Shown piece after piece: positions 12,113-23,624 of a DNA stretch of 64,000 nucleotides. The position numbers were made by a program, and so were the translations under genes. Position 1 is the first letter of the stretch; the number at the start of each line of letters is the position of its first letter. Source of the stretch: Ascarosepion bandense (Eukaryota; Mollusca; Cephalopoda; Sepiida; Sepiidae); contig JBBBDQ010000191.1 of the NCBI GenBank assembly GCA_037127315.1, positions 17,239,501-17,303,500 of the forward strand, written 5' to 3'. The notes below the pieces were generated by a model, which saw nothing but the letters and a program-made list of their open reading frames with translations, was not told the DNA's origin and did not search any database.

Positions 12113-13395
12113 TATATATATTATTTTCAATGGCTCAGTTCTGAGTCCAACCTTCTGCAACTTCTACATGGCCAACCTAGAAATAATATGTTTAGGAAAA
12201 AACACCCTCCATCTACGTACGACCTGCAGATGATATTCTTATATTAGTTAAAAACATACAAGAAATAATAAAACTCAAAAAACTTTTCAAAAAGCTTTAC
12301 TCTCAAGTTCACATCCGAACTTAACAAAGATAACGAATTTTCTTTCCTTGACATTTAATAGACATAAACAATAAAACATTTACTACCTCCTCATATAAAA
12401 ACATGTAGCAAAGACTCTTGCACCCTCAACTATAAGAGTGATTGTCTTCATTACTATAAAAAAGCACTCATACATAATTTAATTAACTGAACACAAATTA
12501 ACTCCTCCACAAAAAGGATTCTTTTTACTCTGAACTAAAAAATATGACGCATCTCGCATTAGTAATAACGTTCCAAACCACATTGTAGATGAACAAATCA
12601 GACGATATATCAAAATCTTCAACACACATCAAAAAAGAATATAGTGCTTCTACAAAAGACCCTAATATATCAAATTCTTATATTGAAATCATATTCACGA
12701 TAACTACAAACGGGATGAAAAAATCATTAAAAAATCTCATTTGTACTAATATAGATCCCGTAGATCCTAATAAAAAATAAATTTATAATATATTATAAAA
12801 AATTTACTATTTTAATTATTCGTAATAACTCCTTCCCACTAACTGATGTATGACGTAAAATCAACATTATCAATTCAAATGTAACCTAAGGAGAATGTAT
12901 CTTTGACAAAAAAGAAAAAACAAATATATATGTTGGATTTGCAACAACGACACGTCTTACATTACACATATCTGACCGTTTATCCATTTCGAGACATCTA
13001 CAACAATATTCCTGTCTACATTTCTAATATAGAAAATAATGATCGACAACACAACTATCTTATACCAAGAAAACAACAAACGCAAACTACAGATCCTCGA
13101 GGCAATATTCATTAAACAACTTAAGCCGTCAATTAATAGAATCAGCTATGAATACTGCAGTAATGTTCTAAAATATTTATAAAAAGAACAGCTTTTTCAT
13201 GCATTAATACGTGCATAGCCATGACTTTGCAACATAAAAACTTCCATACTGGATAATTTTCACATTCTAAGCAATCTGTCAACCGTTACATTTGAAGCAA
13301 ATAAAAACATTACAGCAATTTTTTGCAACACAGTTTTGCGGTTATCTTTTGTTACTCCCTGAAGATAATCTCGGAATGGGATTAAAATTAGTTGG
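12113..13395 (+). mobile_element. Penelope-like element relic (RT end plus GIY-YIG)
   Basis: Fragments in order: SVLSPTFCNFYMANLE (12135), RPADDILILVKNIQEIIK (12220, the RT active-site YxDD motif with A in place of the V usual in PLEs), SEDNEFSFL-type wording, then a GIY-YIG-like stretch around 12890-13130 (ECIF, KTNIYVGFATTTR, RHLQQY) followed by SINRISYEYCS-like wording. Fragments in all three frames alternate because of many indels. It ends next to a hammerhead-like motif at 13359-13393. Confidence 0.6.
13359..13393 (+). ncRNA. Hammerhead-like motif at PLE 3' end, decayed
   Basis: CUGAAGA, then a stem AATCTC/GGGATT and AAAA where GAAA is expected, then UUAGU. Same layout as 56228-56258. 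HHRs are known in PLE terminal regions. The G-to-A core change argues against activity. Confidence 0.35.
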
Positions 13396-13399
13396 GAAC

Positions 13400-14330
13400 A
13401 TCTAAAATCTCTTTATATAAAAATGGATATGTCGGTCTATCTGTGTTTGTGTGTCCCCATTCTAACGAACCCTACTGCTCCGAAACCCTTAGTCCGATTT
13501 CAACGAAAATTGGGTCACTTGTCGATCATGACATGAACCTTTGATGTACGCATTTTTTTTTAATCGCTTTACAGGTTACGGTCGATATCACCGAAACGCT
13601 TAGAATTTACGAACTCTTTTCCTCCTAGAGGCCTGATGCGAATTTAACCAAAATAGGGTAATTTGTAGATCAATATCAGAATCTGTGTACACAAAATATT
13701 TAAAATCAATGTACAGGGTTCGTCAAAAATCAACTACAAGCATAATTTCGGGTTGTCGTTTGTGCACATTTATGCACTTCTCCAGGACGCTTCACTCAAA
13801 ATCAACCAAAATTGAGTCACTGGTAGATCAAGGTCTGATGCGTTGATATGCAAACGAAATTTTAATTGACACACACGGTGCAGCAAAAACTAATGGAAAA
13901 TATTGCTTTTTACGATCGTTTATTTCTCCAAAACGCTTAGTTGTATTCCAACAAAAATCGGGTCTTTTTGTAACTTCTACCTTATCAAGTGCCATAATTA
14001 TTTTACATTTTCAACAAGGTGCCAACTCTTCCGAAGTTACAGGAACAATGCATCCACTTCTTCTGCGTCCCAACGTCATCGCTTCACATTACAGGCCTCT
14101 CTTACGCCTTTCCTCTTTCTTCTAATTGTACATACATCGTTCCCGTTTTTGGCAAAATTGACCAAGCATGAATTCAGTTTTACAAATATAACAATAAGAA
14201 ATACTTATCTCTTATCATTTTTTAACTTACGCGTCAAGTCAGCCACCTGCTGGAACTTTTTAAATAAAACTTGACCTTTTTAACATAACCAGTGGAAAAA
14301 CCCAACCAACGCCGGATTATACAACTATTG
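13400..14330 (+). mobile_element. Helitron-like or related repeat, decayed
   Basis: Begins with CTCTTTATATAAAAATGG and TCTATCTGTGTTTGTGTGTC, and carries a repeated block 'CGAAACCCTTAGTCCGATTTCAACGAAAAT'-like in several diverged forms (13480, 13800, 13930). It ends near 14300-14320 with ACGCCGGATTATACAACTA, a weak match to the ACGCCGGGCTATAC end of the elements at 3118 and 18050. No coding region is convincing. Confidence 0.3.
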
Positions 14331-14494
14331 GAAAATAAAATCAACTGTAAAACCTACAGTGCATTTCTTACATCTTTCAATTATAAATCACGAAAGATTA
14401 ACCGTGAGTACGAACGGAATTTATTAAAAATAAACAGACATAATGTTTGCAATTTATTTAAGCTGACATGCCTAAAAGAGAATTTGCTGCCTAA

Positions 14495-14495
<1 letters not shown>

Positions 14496-14568
<73 letters not shown>
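14496..14568. repeat. (CA)n microsatellite
   Basis: About 35 CA units. The open frames across it on both strands are repeat artefacts. Confidence 0.98.
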
Positions 14569-14931
14569 TTTGAGTTTCCTGGCATTTACTTTTTTTAATA
14601 AAAATGCTCAATAAAATAAATATTGTACAGCATAATATAATCATATACTTATAGATTAACAATACATTGCGACACGGAAATTTCTCTGTTTCGAGATTTC
14701 TATCTCGTCATGAATAGAATATGCTATACAACGCCATTAATTTGGGCTTGAATTCCTCTCCAGGTCAAGATTTAATATCCACTACCACGGTAGGAGGTAG
14801 GTGGTTGGTCAGCTTGAGGATTCATTTTTTTTTCATGTTATCTTTTTTTTCAATTTTTTCAATGTATCAATTTATTTATTTATTTTTTGTCGGATTTACT
14901 TTTTACATTTGTAGACGTCTGATAAATACAT

Positions 14932-14940
14932 ATGAAAGAA

Positions 14941-14976
<36 letters not shown>

Positions 14977-15380
14977 GTACCATGAAAAAAGAAAGAATAC
15001 AATGCCGATAGTAAAAGGAAATACATGCTTATTAATAAAGTAAAACATTATTAAAAATAAGTAAATAAACACATATTGAAAACGAAAGATAATAATTGAG
15101 ATATTAAAGGAAAAGAAAGAAAAAGAAATTGAAAGAATTAAAAGAAAAAAGAAATATAACTAAGAAAGAAAATAATATTGAAAAATTAAGAAAGAAAGAA
15201 ATTCAGAAAGAGAAAGAAGCAAAAAAGAAAAAAATTAACATTGAAAAGAAATAAAGAAAGGTTCACAAAATAAAAATTGTAAAAAAAGAAGGGAAAATAA
15301 AGAAATTAACAAGAGAACGAAAGAATGCAACAATAAATAAAAAAGAGTGTAAAAGAAAAAGAAAGGGAGGGGAATAAAAC
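14932..15380. repeat. (GAAA)n array and degenerate purine-rich tract
   Basis: A clean GAAA array (14935-14976) decays into about 400 bp of A/G-rich sequence with scattered GAAAGAAA units. Confidence 0.85.
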
Positions 15381-15840
15381 ATGAAACAAAAACAATAGAT
15401 TTCGAAGGAAATCTATCAAACAGTATATATATATATTTTTATAACAAGGAAACTATGATGTATAAGAACTGTCAAATATGACAATAAGGTAATTATTATG
15501 CAACGGAAAGGAAATTATTCTGTTTTATCGTAGCAGAATGGAATCGATTGATGAGTAAAGGGTGATTTATAGAGTACACTATGACATAATGCTCTTGTTA
15601 AAAGGTGGTTTAACTGGTTTGTATGGCAGCCAATGGATTGTTCGATCACTTTTGGATATTGTATGACCAGTTAAAAATTATCTCCTCAGTAAATAAAGAT
15701 GTCGACACGAAAATGGAGGCACAGGACCGGGCATATGACGCAGTGAATAAAAGCACAATTGTTTTTGCATTTCCTAAGAAAAATTCTATCACACCAAGGT
15801 ATTTATGTGCATTTAGTATCTCGATTGAGGCAGCTTCTTT
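15381..15840. other. No recognised feature
   Basis: Non-coding. The frames at 15623-15880 and 15646-15945 on opposite strands are not supported beyond the LINE remnant that follows. Confidence 0.45.
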
Positions 15841-16095
15841 ACTATTTGTTATTTCCTTACCAGGACAAGGGCGATCATGATTCTCCACAACTTTCACAGA
15901 TAAATAACATTTTGAAACCTTAGCATCTTTAGCATCCCTTTTCACATTGTTCTCTTATCCGTTCCCATAATCATGTCAAATAGGTTACTCACTGCTTTCC
16001 CCACCTGCTTCTCTCGTCTTCAATCTGTCCTGTGAGTGTTAAATTCCCTGGATGTCATACTAGAAAGTTCCAGTAGTCTCCTTATGATTGTAAGT
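15841..16095 (-). pseudogene. LINE C-terminal remnant
   Basis: The minus-strand reading gives LLELSSMTSREFNT, then a TGQIED-like position and a tail of the type seen at 8640-8880 and 27985-28283 (KAVSNLFDMIMGT). Stops are present. A short dead fragment. Confidence 0.4.
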
Positions 16096-16322
16096 GTTTT
16101 AAAAACGTTTTTCTTTGCTTTAGGAAGCTATTTCTCACTCAAGTTCCCAGAGCTTTTGGTTAGAATGTCGTCAATACCACAAAATATATTTGACCTTCAC
16201 ATATAGACTCTGGAGACTTAAGTGAGAAACAGCTTTCTAAAACAAAAAAAAACAAACAAAAAAAAACAAAAAAACAAAAAATGTGATTAAAGAAATCGTT
16301 ATTCATTTCTTGCTGAAGGGAT

Positions 16323-16620
16323 GCTTACGGCATATCAAGTTGAATGCACCGGTTCTCGTTCGATCACCGAAGTTAAGCAACGTTGAGCCTGGTCAGTACT
16401 TAGATGAGTGACCACTTGGGAATACCAGGCGCTCTAAGCGTTCAGTGACGGATGTACGTAGTGGTGCAGTGGATATCTGCTTGGAAAGAGAAATCGGTGA
16501 GCCGAGTTCGAATTCCAGTTGAGTACCCTGCATTCATTTCAGCACTGGTATCCTTGGGAAAGATATTAATCCGTCATTTCCCTCCAGTTATGGGTTAAAT
16601 AACAGGATGGGGCCTGAAGG
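16323..16620 (+). mobile_element. 5S rRNA-tRNA chimeric SINE, 3' truncated
   Basis: 5S-like head from GCTTACGGCATATCAAG, with CACCGAAGTTAAGCAACG and TTGGGAATACCAGG. Then GGTGCAGTGGATATCTG (A-box region), GAGTTCGAATTCC (B box) and TTATGGGTTAAATAACAGG. The tail diverges after 16620 from the full-length copies. Confidence 0.8.
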
Positions 16621-17190
16621 CAATCCATCTAGTGTTAGTGTCACAAGAAAAACACCCTTGGTAGCCCTGGCGAAGCATCAAGTATTCAGTTATTTGACAA
16701 GATTATGAATTTCGCTGCAAACTGCGCCAGGGTTCTAAATGCACAGGGAATACTGAAGGGGTGTAGTGAGTTCTATCTCAGCCAAAGGCCGCAAAACGAC
16801 GAGGGATGCCGAGGATTTTTAATATCCGGCGAGACTTGGGAAAGTCCGAAAAATATTTCTAAAAACGACTAAAAATAATAGTATTCGATCGCATCAATAC
16901 AAAAAACATTAACTTCGAATACGAGCATAATATACTAATCTATTTTAATTAAAACCATATATAAGTATCAGCAAACTACACACCATTTAAAATAGTACAC
17001 ACAAATGTTTTGAAAATGGTAAACAGATTAGTAGAAAGCGGTTGAAAGTAAAAATCATTTGAAAATTTTCTAGATATACTTTGTCACAAAAGGATTCTAT
17101 TTTTAGCACACAAGAAAAAGTTAACAGCAATACCCAATCTGTCAATATATATAATAGATGGATTGCTACCCAAATATAAATACACACATA
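16621..17190. other. No recognised feature
   Basis: Non-coding sequence with no recognised repeat. Confidence 0.5.
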
Positions 17191-17191
17191 A

Positions 17192-17520
17192 ATAGACTAA
17201 ACTATCGCCCGGTTCACACTCCACACACATCTATTGAACAGGTGAAGAGGCTCATCTCTTGTTTCCTGTCTAAGATGCGGTTTCCGGATTTCTCTTTTCT
17301 AATCTTCTCACTTTGTTTTGTTTTTTTTTCAATTGGAGTAGATAGACTAAACTATCGCCCGGTTCACACTCCACCCTCATCTATTGAACAGGTGAAGAGG
17401 CTCATCTCTTGGTTCCTGTTTAGGATGCGGTTTCCGGTTTTCTCTTTTCCAATCTCTTCACTTTTATGTAGTCCCCTGCACATCAGTGGCGTTACCGCCT
17501 TGCTCGGGGTGATATGATTA

Positions 17521-17523
<3 letters not shown>
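17192..17523 (+). mobile_element. Dimeric SINE, B-box GGTTCACACTCC family
   Basis: Two monomers with CGCCCGGTTCACACTCCAC at 17207 and 17359, a T-rich linker, and the TTGCTCGGGGTGATATGATT tail. Confidence 0.8.

Positions 17524-17593
<70 letters not shown>
17524..17593. repeat. (CA)n/(TA)n microsatellite
   Basis: CA array followed by TA array directly after the SINE tail. Confidence 0.97.
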
Positions 17594-17600
<7 letters not shown>

Positions 17601-17615
17601 TTTATATATTATCTT

Positions 17616-18035
17616 ACGTCTATAGCACGACTCAAAGTTTCATGCACTATGTAATCATCAGGTGCATATTATAAACTGATCATTTCTAGAATATGAATTT
17701 TTATGTTTGGTTCTCGCGTTGTTCATGATAGTTATAATTTATAAATCAGCGATGCCATTTTTTAATTCATTAAATGTATAATTTAATTTGAGCAGATATT
17801 TATTTCTGTTTTGCATGTGATCATCAAATCACTTCTTTTGTTTAATAAATTAGACTTATTTAGGTGTTTTAAGATAAGTTTTCTAAAAGGCTTAAATTGC
17901 ATTTATAAAATTTGTTTTTTGTGACGACATTGAAAATTCAAATCTAGAAACGGTCAATTCATAATATGCACTGAAATTCAGAGAAATATGCATGAAATTC
18001 AGAGTCATGCTATAGACGTTGGAGGATATGCATAT
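17616..18035. mobile_element. Foldback (inverted-repeat) element carrying a hammerhead
   Basis: Left arm (about 17616-17700: ACGTCTATAGCACGACTC, TTTCATGCA, GTGCATATTAT, GATCATTTCTAGAATATGAA) is the inverted complement of the right arm (about 17930-18035: TTCAAATCTAGAAACGGTC, ATAATATGCAC, TGCATGAAATTCAGAGTC, ATGCTATAGACG). The roughly 230-bp middle is AT-rich. The left arm's minus strand holds a hammerhead core and the right arm holds a broken one. Confidence 0.6.
17625..17665 (-). ncRNA. Hammerhead ribozyme motif in foldback arm
   Basis: Minus strand 5'-3': stem I GCAC, core CUGAUGA, stem II region of 13 nt, GAAAC, loop UUUGA, cleavage triplet GUC, stem I GUGC. Stem I (GCAC/GUGC), the 2-bp stem III (AC/GU) and all core residues fit a type I hammerhead. 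Stem II is weak (about 3 bp with one A-C mismatch), which lowers confidence in activity. Confidence 0.55.
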
Positions 18036-18049
18036 TTATTAAAATATCT

Positions 18050-18212
18050 AAACTTATTTATAAATGGAACTTGGTGTGTGTGTCTGATAATCGAAAAAAT
18101 CGGGTTATATTGGTCCAATTTTAATCAAATTTGATACACTCATAGACAAAGACATAAGAAACGATATTCAAAAGTTTCAAGGTTGCAATTCTTACAATAG
18201 TGCAGAAAATCG

Positions 18213-18268
<56 letters not shown>

Positions 18269-18626
18269 GCAAGATGTTTGTGTGTATATCTGTTTATCTA
18301 CCTGTATGTCTGTTTGTTTGTTTTTTCAGCCCTTTTATTTTAGTTTTTGCTTCGGGTTTGGCTCTAAGTAGGTATTTACTCAGAGGACTTATTTAGCCTT
18401 CAAAATTCAGTTTACGACGAAGAAAATTTATTTGATATCGATACCAGGAAATCAAAATTTCACTTACATCCATTCATTTTTCTTTCAGTCTACGGTTTCG
18501 CTTTAACTGGAAACAACTATTGCTTTTTAGTCTTTCGTACCAACCTCCAAAGAGTCTGAGCTCCAGGACCATGGATTAGTTTTAAAGCTTTCATTACACC
18601 CGAGCAACGCCGGGCTATACTGCTAG
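18050..18626 (+). mobile_element. Helitron-like non-autonomous element
   Basis: Colinear with 3118-3450: AAACTTATTTATAAATGGAAC, AGAAAATCGATAAT, (TA)n at about 18215-18263, AAAAAGCAAGATGTTTG, GAGTCTGAGCTCC, GACCATGGATTAG, and a CCCGAGCAACGCCGGGC hairpin before CTAG at 18623-18626, followed by T as expected of a Helitron 3' junction. This copy has an extra internal segment (18310-18555). Confidence 0.45.
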
Positions 18627-18736
18627 TACTTCATAGCTTGTTATATGACGTCGAGCAATGTTTTTTTAACACCAAAATATTTATATGTGGCTGTGTATTG
18701 CGTGTAATTCCATATGAATAATTATTGATATCCATG

Positions 18737-18738
<2 letters not shown>

Positions 18739-18784
<46 letters not shown>
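18739..18784. repeat. (TA)n microsatellite
   Basis: TA array abutting the 3' end of the hammerhead SINE that follows on the minus strand. Confidence 0.97.
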
Positions 18785-18787
<3 letters not shown>

Positions 18788-18935
18788 CATCCGTAGACAG
18801 ATCTGTTTCGCTGTATCACAGCTCATCAGTACGGTTAGACTCCGACTGCTACACAACCCAGGCTCGAAACCCGACCGATTTGGCGTCAGTCGGCGACTCT
18901 ACCCCTGGGCCACGGGGCGTTCGGTGGAAGAAGAC
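18785..18935 (-). mobile_element. tRNA-headed SINE with 3' hammerhead (family A)
   Basis: Minus strand order: A box TGGCCCAGGGGTAG (18912-18899), B box GGTTTCGAGCC (18871-18861), a short spacer, a complete hammerhead (18834-18791), then GGATGAC and a (TA)n array. Related copies lie at 44674-44815 (plus), 56675-56830 (minus, broken) and 57911-58050 (minus). This layout, Pol III tRNA-like promoter then hammerhead, recalls the Schistosoma Sm-alpha satellite/SINE. I know no name for this family. Confidence 0.75.
18791..18834 (-). ncRNA. Hammerhead ribozyme, intact core (family A)
   Basis: Minus strand: stem I CCGUA, core CUGAUGA, stem II GCUGU-GAU-ACAGC (5 bp), GAAAC, AGAUCU, cleavage triplet GUC, stem I UACGG. 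Every invariant residue of the hammerhead core is present. Stem III lies within the 10-nt palindrome ACAGAUCUGU, which cannot form a normal stable hairpin but pairs perfectly between two molecules, as in dimeric hammerheads. Cleavage is predicted 3' of the GUC. Confidence 0.85.
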
Positions 18936-19642
18936 AGCCCCCTTAGCGCATATCATATTACGCGCCCAATAGCTAGAGTGCTCAAATTCATTTTTACTGA
19001 ATGAGCGATGCGTACACGCTAGAGTGGCTACTCTTTTTCAAAGTCTACTTTTCTTCTAGAATGCTCAATCAGGGTGTGAGAGCGTAGTTATATATATTTC
19101 AAGAATATGAATTTTTATTTTTGGTTGATTTAATCAATCTTTTATTGAGTTTTTTTTCCTGCATGTTACCAACATTTCTGTTTTTAGGAGTTAAAACATA
19201 TAAAAAATGTTCATAGTCTTTATTGTTCTAATGTTTCACTCAGTGATTTAGACATTCATAAGAGTCTTGTTTTCAGTATATTTATTTTCAGTGATTTGTA
19301 CTACATAATAGTTTGACTGTGTGAATATTCTTGCGGAAGATTGACCATTTTCAGCAATCATGTGCCATGCGTGTCTGGGTTGTCTTGAAGGTCAATTCTA
19401 TTTTTAGAAAACATTCGACATTCCATCATACTAAAAGTGTCAGATGATAGTGTGGAACGGCATTTAGTCAACAGGGCTCCTCTAATAGTAAGATGTCGAT
19501 AATTACGTGATTTAAAAAAAATATTTTTCAGCAACTAGAATTTTCCTTTGGGATCCTTGTAAATTATGGGTTAACAAATGATTTTTAATAACACATTGAT
19601 TCTAGAGGTGACATGCAATGCGTCGTCTTACTTTCGTGTTAG
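18936..19642. other. No recognised feature
   Basis: Non-coding. Flanks the LTR-like element that starts at 19643. Confidence 0.5.
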
Positions 19643-19974
19643 TGTTATATATTCTAGGGACCAACAGAATATAATTGAACTTGAAAAAACTTATTCCTGT
19701 CGAAGGCGAAAAAACATTTCGCGATTATTTGAATCAAAATTAAAATGCAGAATAATTTTAAAAAAGTGTATTACGTCAAAAATGCCGGTTTCCAAGGTCA
19801 GAAAATATAAAACAATGGAATGTGTTCTGTGATCCGCAGAATATAATCTCATTATATTATTCGGCTAGAACCAAAAACGATAACTAGAGGAATTAATTAT
19901 ATTTTAGTAAGACGATAAAAATATGTTTTTGGTATCAGAAGCAATAACAAATAAATAGCCATTGCGTCAGTGTG
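19643..19974 (+). repeat. 5' LTR of decayed element
   Basis: Direct-repeat partner of 21165-21585, starting TGTTATATATTC. The end is uncertain, near TGTGACC. Confidence 0.55.
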
Positions 19975-20744
19975 ACCACCGTTGACAAAGTCGTTGGAAT
20001 TGGAAACGTAATCAGTAATTCATCCACTGTGAAGAATGATTGCCCAAAAAGTGGAACATCGGAGTCTACTTATGTGCATGGGAAAGTTTCTAATGAATCG
20101 CCTGGCAGCGATGTAAGCGACGCTGATCAAATAGGAAAAGCATCCATTTGGGCGAAAAGAACTGATGCGTCTATGTAATCCATAGATAAACGCAAGTCTA
20201 AGAAAGAAACATTGAAAAGACTTGTGGGCATACTGGCAGGATGCTGTAGATTATGAGTAGAAAAAATTGCGGAAAAAAAAGAAAACAGAGCATGAGAAAG
20301 GGGGTTAGGTTAGCTTCGTTATGCCAGTGTATGCCGTAGTTGAGGTCCGTGGGGCAAACAGTTGAGTTGTGTGTTATTTTGAGAAAGACAGACCGTATCT
20401 TTAAACTAATTGAGACTGTAAACGACTAATTCTCCAAGCAAGGCGCACACCCATCATCAGAAAATATCGTAAGATTTTTAGGTCATTTTAAATCTTTTTT
20501 TTGTGTGTGTTTGTTTGTTGTTGTTGTTTTCCCGGTGAAACTTTGAATGACATGCACTGCAGATAATAGCATATTTTTGTGTTCAATCAGAGTATGGTTG
20601 AAATTTAGAAAGTTACACGTATATCGTTAAAACTCCCGCTGAAATATGCATGATATATGCGAAGGTCATTTATCCAGTGTCAGTTTGAATATCAGTGCGC
20701 GTTTACTGCCTACCATCGTGGGCCATGCCTCTAAATGTCTACGA

Positions 20745-20985
20745 GTATGTTGCAATGCGGAAGAAAAAGAGAGAAAAAGAAAAATCAAACTTTGAAATAT
20801 TACAGGTCTTTTTTAATATTTGTGTATTCAGAAAAAAAGAAAAAAACGAACTTGTAAACTTTGTAGAACATTCTTTTGATGGGTGTGTCTTCAGAAAAAA
20901 GAAAAGGAAAACGAACTTTTGAACATTAAAAAACTTTCTTCTGAGGTTTGTGTTCCTCAAGAAGAAAAGAGAAAACAACAGAAAA
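20745..20985. repeat. Three diverged tandem units of about 65 bp, A/G-rich
   Basis: Units share a core of type CAGAAAAAAGAAAA..AACGAACTT..GAAC/ACTTT followed by TGTGTYTTCAG. They lie inside the decayed LTR element. Confidence 0.5.
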
Positions 20986-21120
20986 GAAGAAAACTAATAA
21001 TAATATTTTATGAAACATCGTTTGATCTTTTTTACTTTTTTTTACTATTTTATTATATGTAAATGCTGTGTACAATTGCTTCGGTTGAGGGTAGAGAGAT
21101 GTCGGAGGAGGGATGCTCTT

Positions 21121-21144
21121 AAAATGTTCATAGATGAACATTTT
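21121..21144 (+). promoter_or_regulatory. Hairpin upstream of polypurine tract
   Basis: AAAATGTTCAT and ATGAACATTTT form an 11-bp inverted repeat with a 2-nt centre, 20 bp before the PPT/LTR boundary. An equivalent palindrome sits at the same position in the element at 28284-31244, although the two elements' LTRs differ. Confidence 0.5.
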
Positions 21145-21164
21145 GAAAAAAGGTATAGAAGGAA

Positions 21165-21585
21165 TGTTACGTATTGTAGGTACCAACAGAATATAATTGA
21201 ACGTGAAAATAATTTATTCATGTCGAAAGAAAAAAAAGAAATTCCGCGATGATTTGAATCGAAGCTAAAATGCAAAAAAATTAAAAAAAGTGTATTACAT
21301 CAAAAACTCCGTTTTTCAAGGTCACAAAATATAAAACAATGGAATACGTTCTGTGATCCACAGAATATAATTTAATTAAATTATTCGATCAGAACTAAAA
21401 AAAAATGCAAAAAAAAAACAAAAACAAAAAAATCAACGCTCAAGGACGGAATATAAATTACATTAAATTATTTGGGAATGATAAAACAATGATTAGAGTA
21501 ATTAATTATATTTTAGTAAGCCGACAAAAATAGGTTTTTGATGTCAGAAGCAATGACAAATAAACAACCATTGCGTCAGCGTGTC
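21165..21585 (+). repeat. 3' LTR of decayed element
   Basis: Starts TGTTACGTATTG, preceded by the purine tract. It contains an extra internal segment (about 21395-21490) relative to the left LTR. Confidence 0.55.
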
Positions 21586-21672
21586 AAAGTTGGAAACATT
21601 TTCAACAATAAAATAAACAATAATGTGGATACGTCAAAATGCAACTGTACAAAGACAACAAGAATGACGTAA

Positions 21673-22445
21673 TTGGGTGAAGCTCGACAGAACCTGGACT
21701 TATATATAAAACCCGGTTTGGATGGTTTACCCTATGAATTGTACGTGAGGCTGTCGCACATCTTTGTCCCAATTTTAACTGTCGTATTCAACAACTGGTT
21801 CCGGCAGCGGTCCATCCCCAACCGGTGCACCAGTGCTGTGATCACGCTGTTGAGAAAAGGCAAGGATGTTGGGAGGGTGCTAGAGGGTTACCGGCACATA
21901 ACTCTGTTAAACAGAGTTAAAGATTTTGGCCAAAATCCTGACTAATCGTTTGCAATTAGTTGCAGAGTCTCTATTGAGACCTGAGCAGACTTGTGCTGTG
22001 AAGGGTCGAACAATTCAGAGCAACCTGCATCTGATCTGTACGATCATAGAGAGTGCAAAAGATGACGAAGAAACCTCGCTGATCAATTTGGATCAGTCCA
22101 AGTGAGTTCGTGCTCATTGATCGTGCATTCGCCTGTGATAATGTGTCGCCCCCGTTCTCTGGGATAAAGTTTATGGTGTTTCTGTCGCTGCTGGCCACGG
22201 CTCGAATTGTGATATGGACGACGCGAAAGGAGGAAATCTTGCGAGGTCAGCGTCTTTTACATCAGGATCTGATCCGATATTTTGAGCACCAGCTCAAAAT
22301 GAAGATTATAAATGATTGGAAACTTTTGACTTCGACCTCCTTCAGAAAAAGGTGGATAAATGTGGCGAGCCTGGTTCGTGTGAATGGGCTAGCATTGATT
22401 TTCTCTTTTAGATTTGCTAGTTGCATTAGGGTGGATTTCTTTTGA
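21673..22445 (+). pseudogene. LINE reverse transcriptase fragment
   Basis: Reads GLDGLPYELYVRLSHIFVPI, then VITLLRKGKDVG and YRHITLLNRVKDFG (RT motifs 1-2). After a frameshift come LQLVAESLLRPEQTCAVKGR, NLHLICTI, DDEETSLINLDQSK (just before catalytic motif A, 22095). The core YxDD region is deleted. The downstream piece (VFLSLLATARIVIWTTRKEE ... HQLKMKI) matches the wording expected of the same LINE's C-terminus. Dead by internal deletion and frameshifts. Confidence 0.75.
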
Positions 22446-23577
22446 ACCCTCCTCTGGTTACGGAAGTTCTCTCTTTTGTACCTAGTTAATGTGAATGAAT
22501 GGGTTCCTAGCCTGTACACGGCTCTCTCTTTTGTTATGATCCAAGTCGAGATTCCCAACCTCCCCAGTTTGTTCTGGCCTTTTTTTTATTTTGGCTGAGT
22601 CAGCCTCTGATTTTCTCATTCCATTAATTATTTTATCGCCCCCCTTTTCCTTAGCAAGTGTGCGTCTTGATTTTTCTGCTGAGCGGAATACAGCAGCCAC
22701 TCTTTTTTTGTGGGATGGACGGGTCTTACTAACATTGTTTAATTTTAGTTTTAAAATTATGTTGTATTTTAGTTTGTTTTTGGGGGTTCATAACCTTCCA
22801 TCATTTCATTTTTCATTAAATATTTTATATATATAATGTTATTGTATGCATTTTTTGTCATGGATTTATTTCCCCGTTTTTAGGTGTCTCTTGTAAATAT
22901 GTGGTATTGTGGTGTGTGAAAGATTGAGAGGTGATGGATAGAGTCTTGTGGTGAATTTCCAAATAGTAATGAGTGATTTGATCGTGATAGTGTTCAGCTA
23001 GGTATAGGAAGAAAACTTCAGCCGTCCCTCCATCGTATGTATGTGGTTCCTCTGACTACCCGTCTACACACAACTGTCACTGCAGAGAATAAACTGAATA
23101 ATTTTTATTTACACACACGTTGTCCGTCGTTAAAAATCAGCTCGATAATCAACTTGATTTGCAGGTCATACAGTATACGTCTCCGGTGTACAACAGTAGT
23201 ATGTCTGATATAGGTAATTGACTTGTGACAATAAACACGTCTTGTACACGGCATTGAAATTGGTACACTCTAGTGGTCATCGCTAGTTTTGATTGATGGG
23301 CTTATTTTGGTTAGTAATGACAAGGTTAGCGGTCTTCCATTTTTTTATATATTATAAACTTAACATATTTTTCAGGATTTATAGCAGAAATAGAAATATG
23401 GTGTTTAATAATTTTCCCAGTCGCAAATTCGTTCTGTTTGTAATCATTATGCATCTGGTTGGTGTTTTGTTGCGTTATATTTGTATTATTGGCGTCATGT
23501 ATATTGCAGCTTGAGTATAAGGAATAATAACGATGGATGTCTGTCTACCTTCATGGTCGGACTAAGAAACTTTTATC

Positions 23578-23578
<1 letters not shown>
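22446..23578. other. Probable LINE 3' tail, then no recognised feature
   Basis: 22446-22850 continues directly from the LINE coding end and is T-rich, so it may be its 3' UTR. 22850-23578 shows no recognised feature. Confidence 0.35.

Positions 23579-23621
<43 letters not shown>
23579..23621. repeat. (TA)n microsatellite
   Basis: TA array that abuts the mariner relic. mariner elements insert at TA. Confidence 0.97.

Positions 23622-23624
<3 letters not shown>

Larger units (their letters stand above)
19643..21585 (+). mobile_element. Decayed LTR retroelement, two LTRs, no coding left
   Basis: Two direct repeats beginning TGTTA (19643-about 19974 and 21165-about 21585) share long blocks such as CCAACAGAATATAATTGAAC, AAAACAATGGAAT, TTAATTATATTTTAGTAAG and CATTGCGTCAG. 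The right repeat is preceded by purine-rich AAAAAAGGTATAGAAGGAA, a polypurine-tract candidate, which gives plus orientation. The 1.2-kb interior has no gag, pol or env coding. Target duplication was not found and the LTR ends are approximate. The sequence just before the PPT is shared with the element at 28284-31244. Confidence 0.6.

Noticed and set aside
14292..14662. Overlapping 93-codon frames across the (CA)n array on both strands
   Set aside because: They are produced by translation of a dinucleotide repeat. The same applies to the frames at 3126, 24563-24879, 25006-25275, 43415-43679, 44478, 45838-46149, 53017 and 55915.
16323..16440. Possible functional 5S rRNA gene (also 9680-9785, 50510-50631, 62350-62460)
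   Set aside because: Each 5S-like block is diverged from canonical 5S, lacks a terminator at the right place and is fused to a tRNA-like part and a common tail with target duplications, so these are SINEs.
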